DNA from: Angelakisella sp.
GTDB lineage: Bacteria > Bacillota > Clostridia > Oscillospirales > Ruminococcaceae
Assembly (NCBI GenBank): GCA_013316495.1
Contig: WSMP01000007.1
Coordinates: 1 to 29,277, forward strand
DNA: 29,277 nucleotides
Direction of reading: 5' to 3'
Part shown: positions 22,460 to 28,625 of the stretch, in pieces
Numbering within the stretch: the stretch's first letter is position 1
How the letters are laid out: every line of letters starts with the position of its first letter
Notes under the pieces: generated by a model
Database searches by the model: none
Told to the model about the DNA's origin: nothing
Seen by the model: the letters and a program-made list of their open reading frames with translations, nothing else
Made by a program: the position numbers and the translations under genes

Positions 22460-23337
22460 TAAGGATTGCCTCCTGCCCCTTCGGTCTTCTCGTAAACCTG
22501 ATATTCCTCCCAGATGCTCTCCAGGGTGGAGTAGGTCCGGCTGATTTCCTCCTTCTTCTTCAGCCCCACCGCCACAATGAGGGCGTTGATGACACTGAGG
22601 GGAGCCACCAGGCTGTCCACAAAGGAGGCCATCTCGCTGCGGGCCAGCAGGAGGATATCCGCCGCCTGGGCCAGGGGGGCGGAGGTGGAATCGGTGAGGG
22701 CGATGACCTTGGCCCCCCGGCTTTTGGCATAGCGGGCCGCCTTCAGGGTCCGCTGGGAGTACCGGGGGAAGCTGATGGCGATGAAAATGTCCTCCTCCCC
22801 GATGCGAAACATCTGCTCGAAGGTCTCGCTGGTGGAGTTGGAGTTGACGCACCGGACATGGGGAAAAATCTGGTTGAAGTAAAAGGCCAGGAAGCTGGCC
22901 AGCATACTGGAGCTGCGGATGCCCAGGATGTACACCTCCCTGGCCCCCACAATGGCTTCCACCGCCTGGTCAAAGGCGTTGCGGTCCGCCTCCTCCATGG
23001 TGCGGCGAATCTTCTCGCTGTCCAGCGCCAGCACCCTGGTGAGAACGTCGCTGCCGGCAATCTGTTCGTTGATAATATCCATCCGCTGAACGGTGGTGAG
23101 GCGGTTGCGGATAATCTCCTGGAGGTTCTTCTGGAGCTGGGGGTAACCCTCAAAGCCTACCTCGGTGGCAAAGCGCACCACTGTGGATTCGCTGACCCCC
23201 ACCGTATCCCCCAGCTTGGCGGCGGTCATAAAGGCAGCTTTATCGTAGTGCTGGGTGATGAAGCGGCCGATGAGCTTCTGCCCCTTGGAAAAACCGGGCA
23301 TATTCCGCTCAATCACCGCTAAAAGGTCCATCGGCAT
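22459..23337 (-). CDS. RpiR/MurR-family transcriptional regulator with SIS domain
   Basis: 292 residues from ATG 23337 (MPMDLLAVIERN). The N-terminal RpiR helix-turn-helix (about 1-77) has FITQHYDKAAFMTAAKLGDT and VGVSESTVVRFATEVGFEGY; the SIS sugar-phosphate-binding domain (about 125-265) has VYILGIRSSSMLASFL and IAISFPRYSQRTLKAARYAK and AKVIALTDSTSAPLAQAAD. Such proteins sense phosphosugars, but the usual linked sugar genes are absent; the partner is a flavoprotein. The start is set by AGAGGTG about 9 nt upstream; a longer frame upstream crosses the promoter and is rejected. Confidence 0.9.
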   Translation of the reverse strand: MPMDLLAVIERNMPGFSKGQKLIGRFITQHYDKAAFMTAAKLGDTVGVSESTVVRFATEVGFEGYPQLQKNLQEIIRNRLTTVQRMDIINEQIAGSDVLTRVLALDSEKIRRTMEEADRNAFDQAVEAIVGAREVYILGIRSSSMLASFLAFYFNQIFPHVRCVNSNSTSETFEQMFRIGEEDIFIAISFPRYSQRTLKAARYAKSRGAKVIALTDSTSAPLAQAADILLLARSEMASFVDSLVAPLSVINALIVAVGLKKKEEISRTYSTLESIWEEYQVYEKTEGAGGNP

Positions 23338-23402
23338 TCTGAACGCACCTCTTGTATCAGCATTTTGCAGGAAAGGCTTTCTCCGCCTGATTCCCGCACT
23401 CC

Positions 23403-23431
23403 ATAATACCGGAAAACCAGGGAAAAAGCAA
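23403..23431 (-). promoter_or_regulatory. Promoter of the rpiR-flavoprotein pair
   Basis: Minus strand: TTGCTT (23426-23431), 17-bp spacer, TATTAT (23403-23408). Leader about 60 nt. Confidence 0.7.
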
Positions 23432-23492
23432 GGGGGTTCCGCCTGATTTTGCAAGTTATTTCTTCCATCCTGCATGTTGAGGCCACAAAGAA

Positions 23493-23523
23493 CCCCTGCT
23501 GCCGGTTTTGACGGCAACAGGGG
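23493..23523 (-). terminator. Terminator of the SpoIIE-hydrogenase unit
   Basis: CCCCTGCTGCCG (23493-23504) pairs with CGGCAACAGGGG (23512-23523) with one mismatch; on the minus strand a T-rich stretch (TTCTTT) follows. It now lies ~190 bp past the phosphatase stop because a MITE sits in between. Confidence 0.65.
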
Positions 23524-23555
23524 CATCCACCTTGGAGCAGCGGCGCAGCCTTTTA

Positions 23556-23715
23556 GAACCTGTATTCATAACCGGGGATGCCGGATGGACGGGGATTTTT
23601 CCCGTCAGACAAGGCGATTTTCCACAGCCATACTGACGTATGGCAAGGGAAATCAACGCAGTATGGCGGGAAAAAGACCGCCCAGACGGCGTACAGCGGT
23701 TGTGAATACAGGTTC
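23556..23715. mobile_element. 160-bp palindromic MITE at the stop codon of the SpoIIE-type gene
   Basis: Ends GAACCTGTATTCA (23556-23568) and TGAATACAGGTTC (23703-23715) are perfect inverted repeats; the similarity continues through AACCG, the GGCG/ATTTTTCCCG region and into the central CCATAC-TGAC-GTATGG, so the entire element is one imperfect hairpin. The element is flanked on both sides by TTA (23553-23555 and 23716-23718), consistent with a 3-bp (or TA-based) target duplication. The right-hand TTA is the TAA stop codon of the minus-strand phosphatase gene. It has no coding capacity. Confidence 0.85.
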
Positions 23716-24888
23716 TTAGTAGTACCGCACTGTCACCGCTTTGTCCATCTGCTCCAGGCACCGGGCCAGCTCCTCCACCAGCCGCAGCTTCAGGTTCAGG
23801 CTCAGGGGCAGGTCCGGGTTCTGGTGGGCGGGGTTCATAGCCCGGCCCACATAAAAGTTCACATTGGTGGCTTCCTCAAAGAGCAGGCGGGCGATGAGGG
23901 AGGCCCCATCCTTGCCGGTGAGCCAGGTGGGCTCCCCAATCTCGTTGGAAACGCACTGGGCCGCCAGGGCCACCACCCGGCCCAGGGTGATGACCCCCTC
24001 GGTGACAAGGTCCACCCCCTGGATGGTGGCGATGGGGGGGATATCCGGGTCAAAGAAATCCAGGGTGGGACAGACCGGCTTCTGGAGATACCGGCCCACC
24101 ACCGTGCTGGTGGTGCCGCCGCAGACGATGGTCTTCCCCTCCAGGGCGAAGAAATCCCCCATAATCGCCTCGTCCTGGGCCGGGTCCATGGGAGGGCCTA
24201 TCATCAGGTTCACCTGCTGCCGCTGGCGGATGCGCAGGGCCGCAATGGTGGTATCGTCCCCTGGGATGTCCATGTACAGCTCCCGGCAGGCGTCGCTGAT
24301 CTTCGCCGCCATGGACTTGGCGGAAAGGTCCGGCGTCCAAACCCGCTGGGCGTATTCGGCAATTTCCGGCTGCTGCCAGCCGAAGTTCAGCACCGTTCCC
24401 ACCCCGGCGTGGACCGCCCCGTCGCTCATCATAATATACAAATCCCCGGTGCGGCCCATCAGGCGGGTTTCGTAGATGGTCTTGCCGGCAATCTCCCGCT
24501 TTTCCTTGGGGTAATCGAAAATCTTTCCTCCCCGCAGAAGGATGAGGTCCGGGTTATCAAACTGAACCAGATACACCTCCCCGGTGTTCTTATCCACCTG
24601 GAGGATGGTGAAGGTGCAGTAGGCCACCTGCCGCACTGCGCAAACCGGCAGGGTGAGGGCGATGGTCTCCACGCTGTCCTCCACCGTCATGTCCCCGGCC
24701 AGCATGGTGGCGAGAATCTTGGAGGTGAGGGTGGAGAGGATGCTGGCCTTGACGCCGCTTCCCAGGCCGTCGGCCAGCACCATGATGACGCTGTCCTCCC
24801 GGTTCACCGTCTCCACATGGTCGCCGCACAAAAGCTCCCCCGCCTTGTTCATGGAGAGCCAGCCGTTTTCCAGATAGAGCTTACTCAT
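23716..24888 (-). CDS. SpoIIE/PP2C-family serine phosphatase with extra C-terminal domain
   Basis: 390 residues. The SpoIIE-type PP2C fold occupies about 1-222: metal-binding Asp residues are seen in VLADGLGSGVKASI (D40), MMSDGAVHAG (D156) and GDDTTIAALRI (D211/D212), so the enzyme should be an active phosphoserine/threonine phosphatase. Residues about 228-390 form a second, conserved-looking domain of unknown role (LEGKTIVCGGTTSTVVGRYL; FEEATNVNFYVGRAMNPAHQ). No membrane helix, unlike sporulation SpoIIE. It overlaps the [FeFe]-hydrogenase-like gene by 8 bp and is probably its output partner: a redox or hydrogen signal changing phosphorylation of a target, inferred from gene linkage. Its stop codon abuts a MITE. 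Confidence 0.88.
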   Translation of the reverse strand: MSKLYLENGWLSMNKAGELLCGDHVETVNREDSVIMVLADGLGSGVKASILSTLTSKILATMLAGDMTVEDSVETIALTLPVCAVRQVAYCTFTILQVDKNTGEVYLVQFDNPDLILLRGGKIFDYPKEKREIAGKTIYETRLMGRTGDLYIMMSDGAVHAGVGTVLNFGWQQPEIAEYAQRVWTPDLSAKSMAAKISDACRELYMDIPGDDTTIAALRIRQRQQVNLMIGPPMDPAQDEAIMGDFFALEGKTIVCGGTTSTVVGRYLQKPVCPTLDFFDPDIPPIATIQGVDLVTEGVITLGRVVALAAQCVSNEIGEPTWLTGKDGASLIARLLFEEATNVNFYVGRAMNPAHQNPDLPLSLNLKLRLVEELARCLEQMDKAVTVRYY

Positions 24889-26584
24889 GGCTCTGTCCCT
24901 CCGCGACGGCCCCCCGGAGCTTGGTGAGGGCCACCTTGGTTTCGGCGGTGGTTTCTCCCAGGAGGCTGGCTATCTCCTGAACGGTGCGCATCTGCTTTTG
25001 GATGATGCGGTCGGTGACCTCCAGGGTCTGCTGCCGCAGCTCCTGGGCCCGGCGGTTCTCTTTCTCTTCCGCGGTAACATCCTTCATAATGGCCAGCAGG
25101 AGCTTATTTTCAATGTCGTAGACGATGGTCTCTTCCACGAATTTTTCCGATTTTTCCAGCCAGATTTTCCGGTCTTTAATGGGGCGGCCATCCTCCAGCA
25201 CAAAGATGAAGTCCACCGGGTCCAGGAAATCCTCCACCGGCTTATGTACTGCGGCGTCGGGGCGCTCCAGCCCAAAGAAGCGGGCCGCCGCGCCGTTCAT
25301 CTGCTGGACGGTGAGGTCCTCCCCCACCACCAAAATGGCGTTGGGCGTGGAGCCCAAAATCTTATCGGAGAGGGATTCTGCCCGCGCCCGCATATAGGGC
25401 AGGCACATGGTCACCTCCGCCTTGCCGTTAAAGACCGCCTTGGCCTTCTCCCGGCAGGTGGGGTAGCCGCAGGAACCGCAGTTCAGCTCGTCCAGGGGGC
25501 TGGTTTTGCCCATCTTCTCCAGGATGGCGGCAAGCTCCTCTTCGGTGGGGATCCTCTCCCGCACCGGGGCGGCGGGGATGGCGCAGGCCAGGGAAATAGA
25601 AATATCCGCCTGGAAATCCCGCTTGGGCGGGGTATCGGGGAATCCGGGGGCGGCGTAATCGGTAACCCGGTCCTGGCATTCCAGCATCCCCCCCTGGCGG
25701 GAGCGAATCATGGGGCCGTTAATACAGGCCCCCTCGCAGATATTCATTTCCAAAAAGACGTTGTGCAGCCGGCCGCTTTGAATATCCCGCAGGGCGGCCA
25801 CACATTTTTCCGGGCCGTCCACGGCGTAGTACCGGTAGCCGGTGCCTTCCCGGTCCATGCTTTGGATGATGCCGCCGGGCTTCGGGAAAAAGCGGGAGCG
25901 CCGCCCCCCTTGGTCGCAGGGGAGGCTCTCTGGCTCCGCCCCCTCCCCCTGGGCCCAGGCTTTCAGCTCCTCAAAGGTGAGGACGCAGTCCACCCCGTGG
26001 GAAAAGTCCTCCGCCTCCGCCTTTTTGGAGATGCAGGGACCGATAAAGACCACAAAGGCCTCCGGGTCCTGCTCCTTCACATACCGGGCGTGGGCCTCCA
26101 TGGGGGAGACCACCGGGGCAAGGCAGTCCACCAGCTCCGGGTAATACTTCTGCACCAGCCGCACCGCCGAAGGACAGCAGGTGGAAAGGATGATATCCTG
26201 GCGCTTCTCCCGGACCATCCGCTCGTATTCGCTCTTCACCAAATAGGCCCCCAGGGCGGTCTCCTGGGTATCGGCGAAGCCTAATTTCCCCAGCATAGAG
26301 GCCATCTCTTCAATGCCGTCCACCGGGAAATCCACAATAAAGGAGGGGGCCAGGCTGGCTACCACCCGCTGTCCGGCGGCAATGGCGGCCTTCACCCGCT
26401 GGATATCAGAGCGGACCACCTTGGCGTTCTGGGGGCAGGTGACCACACACTGGCCACAAAGAATGCACTCGCTGCCGATGATTTTGGCCTGCTGGCCGGA
26501 AAACTCAATGGACTTCACCGGGCAAACCCGGATACACTTGTGGCAGCTTTTGCAGTTGGCTTTTTTCAGGCCCAGAATATCCAC
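24881..26584 (-). CDS. HydS-like sensory [FeFe]-hydrogenase with PAS domain
   Basis: 567 residues. Two N-terminal [4Fe-4S] motifs (C11/14/17/21 and C40/43/46/50) lead into an H-cluster domain: L1 STCCPSA (C136, C137), L2 IGPCISKK (C184) and L3 LEMNICEGACING (C283, C287). All four H-cluster cysteines and the proton-transfer Cys position are kept, though L3 ends NGP instead of the catalytic NGGG. A further four-Cys Fe-S domain (NCGSCGYPTC plus C394) precedes a PAS domain (about 405-515, NAILVVGEDLTVQQMNGAA) and a coiled coil (about 510-560). This order matches group C sensory [FeFe]-hydrogenases, not the catalytic HydA. It is 4 bp after the [2Fe-2S] gene and overlaps the phosphatase. Maturation would need hydEFG elsewhere. 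Confidence 0.88.
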   Translation of the reverse strand: MDILGLKKANCKSCHKCIRVCPVKSIEFSGQQAKIIGSECILCGQCVVTCPQNAKVVRSDIQRVKAAIAAGQRVVASLAPSFIVDFPVDGIEEMASMLGKLGFADTQETALGAYLVKSEYERMVREKRQDIILSTCCPSAVRLVQKYYPELVDCLAPVVSPMEAHARYVKEQDPEAFVVFIGPCISKKAEAEDFSHGVDCVLTFEELKAWAQGEGAEPESLPCDQGGRRSRFFPKPGGIIQSMDREGTGYRYYAVDGPEKCVAALRDIQSGRLHNVFLEMNICEGACINGPMIRSRQGGMLECQDRVTDYAAPGFPDTPPKRDFQADISISLACAIPAAPVRERIPTEEELAAILEKMGKTSPLDELNCGSCGYPTCREKAKAVFNGKAEVTMCLPYMRARAESLSDKILGSTPNAILVVGEDLTVQQMNGAAARFFGLERPDAAVHKPVEDFLDPVDFIFVLEDGRPIKDRKIWLEKSEKFVEETIVYDIENKLLLAIMKDVTAEEKENRRAQELRQQTLEVTDRIIQKQMRTVQEIASLLGETTAETKVALTKLRGAVAEGQSHE

Positions 26585-26588
26585 GCCC

Positions 26589-26831
26589 TCACGCCCCTTC
26601 CGCCAGGGCCTTGGTCAGAATGCCCTCGATGTTGTCCGCCGTCACTCCGGTGATGATCTCCTCGTCGATGCGGATGGTGCAGCCATGGGTGCACTGACCC
26701 AGGCAGAAGGCGGCGGAAAGCTCCACCTGGTCCTCCAGATGGTCACGGGCCACCAGCTCCTTCAGCCGCTGGATGATGTCATAGGAACCCCGCAGATGGC
26801 AGGAACTGCCGATACAGACTGAGATCTTCAT
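26589..26831 (-). CDS. [2Fe-2S] thioredoxin-like ferredoxin (NuoE/HydC type)
   Basis: 80 residues from ATG 26831 (MKISVCIGSSCHLRGSYDII). The four cluster ligands follow the C-x4-C ... C-x3-C pattern: C6, C11, C43 and C47 (AAFCLGQCTHGC). This matches the thioredoxin-fold [2Fe-2S] proteins that deliver electrons in NuoE and in electron-bifurcating hydrogenases. It is the first gene of the unit with the sensory hydrogenase and the phosphatase, so it probably passes electrons to or from the H-cluster protein. A TTG two codons upstream (26837) is possible, but the AAGGAGG spacing (10 nt) favours the ATG. Confidence 0.87.
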   Translation of the reverse strand: MKISVCIGSSCHLRGSYDIIQRLKELVARDHLEDQVELSAAFCLGQCTHGCTIRIDEEIITGVTADNIEGILTKALAEGA

Positions 26832-26908
26832 AAGCAAATATCCTCCTTAGGTTACGCAGCACTTCGCCCCTTTTGGGCATGGGGCAAAGCCTTTTCTCCT
26901 GTCCTTTT

Positions 26909-26937
26909 ATAGTACAATACCGCAGAGAAAAAAACAA
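26909..26937 (-). promoter_or_regulatory. Possible promoter of the hydrogenase-phosphatase unit
   Basis: Minus strand: TTGTTT (26932-26937), 17-bp spacer, TACTAT (26909-26914). A TATAAA just downstream is an alternative -10. Leader about 70 nt with a small GCCCC/GGGGC hairpin. Confidence 0.4.
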
Positions 26938-26958
26938 GAGTTTTCGTTAAAAATATAG

Positions 26959-26991
26959 CAGTCAGCCCGGTGTATTTTTCCCGCTGGACTG
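26959..26991 (-). terminator. Probable terminator after the DUF4230 gene
   Basis: On the minus strand CAGTC-C-AGC pairs with GCT-GACTG (one bulged base) and is followed after a few bases by TATATTTTT. It begins about 17 bp past the DUF4230 stop. Confidence 0.5.
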
Positions 26992-27007
26992 GCCGCCTCT
27001 TTCTCTT

Positions 27008-27679
27008 TTACCGGTGCTTCACAACAATTTCCCGCTCCCCCACCGAGCCGGTGAGAATTCCCTGGACGATGTACTCCCCGTGCTGGGCGGCCTGCTGGAG
27101 CAGTCCGTCGGTTCCAGCCTGCTTTTGGGTCTCCTCCTCCGCGATGGAGATGGCTGCTGTCACATCGGTCTTTTTGTCCCAGTTGAAGAGGGCGTGCTTT
27201 TCATCGTAAAACTGGATGGAGTCCGGGTCTACCTTCAGCATCTGAATCTCCGCCGGGGGCAGGGTGACGGTCACCTGCTTTTCTGTCACCTGGATTTCCA
27301 TTTTGGAAACATCGATCCCCGCCCGCACCTGGGCGGTATAGACCATGGAAAAGCCCTTTTGGGTCAAAAAGGGAATTTTCCCCTCGGTGACGGTATAAAG
27401 GCCGGTATAGGTCATTTGGGCGGTGGAAAGCTCCCCCAGCTTCTCCAGCTTTTTGTCGACGTACTCAATGGTAATTTCCTTTTCCTTGGATTTTCCCTCT
27501 TCCGGGTCAATCTCGGTGATATGGATCTGGTCCCGGTCTGGCTTTTTGGCCGCGCTTCGCTCCAGGGCAAGGGCGAACACCCCCGCCAGGGCCAGCCCCA
27601 CCAACAGGCCGGCCCCCATGAACTTGGCGGCCTCCAGGAGCTTTCGGCCCTGCCTCCGGGCTGCTTCCTTCAGTGCCAT
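27008..27679 (-). CDS. DUF4230 domain protein, membrane-anchored
   Basis: 223 residues. A basic N-terminus (MALKEAARRQGRKLLEAAKF) is followed by one hydrophobic segment (about 21-40), an uncleaved signal anchor, then a soluble extracytoplasmic DUF4230 domain with VDKKLEKLGELSTAQMTYTG, the tract VYTAQVRAGIDVSKMEIQV and VTVTLPPAEIQMLKVDPDSI. The family is widespread in Bacillota and its biochemical function is unknown. ATG 27679 is preceded by AAAGGAGAGG. It is transcribed divergently from the dipicolinate-synthase-like gene, with 81 bp between the two starts. Confidence 0.85.
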   Translation of the reverse strand: MALKEAARRQGRKLLEAAKFMGAGLLVGLALAGVFALALERSAAKKPDRDQIHITEIDPEEGKSKEKEITIEYVDKKLEKLGELSTAQMTYTGLYTVTEGKIPFLTQKGFSMVYTAQVRAGIDVSKMEIQVTEKQVTVTLPPAEIQMLKVDPDSIQFYDEKHALFNWDKKTDVTAAISIAEEETQKQAGTDGLLQQAAQHGEYIVQGILTGSVGEREIVVKHR

Positions 27680-27760
27680 CTCTTTCCCTCTCCTTTCTTT
27701 TGGTTATCACCCTTTTTTCTCCTTTTTCATAGGATGGGGCATCCAAAAGGAGGTGACAGG

Positions 27761-28285
27761 ATGAAAAATCACAACATTGGACTGCTGGGCGGGGGAATGG
27801 AGCAGGCGGCCCTGGCTAACCGCCTGGCGGAGGACGGCGGGCGGCAGGTCTACGCCATGTTTTTGGAGGGGGCGCTCCTCTCCCCAAAGGTACATACCGT
27901 CCGGGATTTCCGGGATGCCCTATGGCTCTGCTCCGTTCTGGTGCTGCCGGACCCGGTCTGCCGGGAGGGGCTGCTGCTCAACGCCCCCCTATGGCAGGAA
28001 GCGCCGGTGGACGTTGGCCAGTTTTTGGGGGATATTGGCAAGGGGGTGCTGCTGCTGGCCGGGGAAATGCCCCCGGAATTTTCCAAGGCCTGTGCCGCCA
28101 AGGAGGTCCCCATCACTCCCCTATCCTCCGGCACAGCCCCGGAAGACTGGCCGGAGATGGTGACGGCCTACCTGGACCACGTCCAGGAGAAGAGGGTGCG
28201 GCCCAGGGCGGTCAAAGGTCCGTCCATCGCCACTGATATTCCACCGTCCGGTCGGGGGAGTGAAACCGCTCGGCAATACTGCTGA
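27761..28285 (+). CDS. Protein resembling the N-terminal domain of dipicolinate synthase subunit A
   Basis: 174 residues from ATG 27761, with a perfect AAAAGGAGGTGA 7 nt ahead. The N-terminal half has the layout of the DpaA/SpoVFA N-terminal domain: NIGLLGGGMEQAALANRLAE (Rossmann-like GGG), then LWLCSVLVLPDPVCREGLLL and GKGVLLLAGEMPPEF. Full DpaA is ~300 residues and continues into a second NAD-binding domain, which is missing here; the protein ends soon after and its last ~25 residues run antisense into the neighbouring gene. It may be a truncated dpaA paralogue, or a stand-alone domain. No dpaB is adjacent. Function unassigned; similarity is by pattern. Confidence 0.6.
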   Translation: MKNHNIGLLGGGMEQAALANRLAEDGGRQVYAMFLEGALLSPKVHTVRDFRDALWLCSVLVLPDPVCREGLLLNAPLWQEAPVDVGQFLGDIGKGVLLLAGEMPPEFSKACAAKEVPITPLSSGTAPEDWPEMVTAYLDHVQEKRVRPRAVKGPSIATDIPPSGRGSETARQYC

Positions 28286-28625
28286 TTTTCCACCCATCCT
28301 TCCGCCGCTGGAGGGTGAAGCGGAAATCCAGCTTTCCATTGGTCAGCACTGTCACCATCCCCCGTTTCTCCGACACCAGCTCCGCCTGGAAAACCGTATT
28401 CGGGGCCTCCGCCTCGGAATAGGGGGGCGGATTGAAGAGACCTCCCTGCCAATCCCGTTTTTGGGGGACCAGGTAATGCTCCCGCACCAGCTCCAGTTCT
28501 TGCCGGTAGCTGCCAAAGAGATCTCTCTTCCCCTCCCGATATAGAGGGATATATTTCCTGTGGACAGCGTTCACCGCCTGCATATAATTGCGCGCATGGT
28601 CAATGAGTATCTGTTCCTCATGCAT
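28212..28625 (-). CDS. Small NTF2-fold-like protein (immunity-protein-like)
   Basis: 137 residues from ATG 28625 (MHEEQILIDHARNYMQAVNA), soluble. The C-terminal half TNGKLDFRFTLQRRKDGWKI followed by SSIAERF resembles the end of NTF2-fold proteins, including Rhs/polymorphic-toxin immunity proteins, where a strand pair ends with a Lys-Asp-Gly-Trp turn. No toxin gene is seen. Its start overlaps the metH stop by 8 bp, so it is translationally coupled, and it overlaps the convergent dpaA-like gene by 74 bp at the 3' end. The in-frame upstream ATG at 28649 is possible but lies well inside metH. Confidence 0.6.
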   Translation of the reverse strand: MHEEQILIDHARNYMQAVNAVHRKYIPLYREGKRDLFGSYRQELELVREHYLVPQKRDWQGGLFNPPPYSEAEAPNTVFQAELVSEKRGMVTVLTNGKLDFRFTLQRRKDGWKISSIAERFHSPDRTVEYQWRWTDL

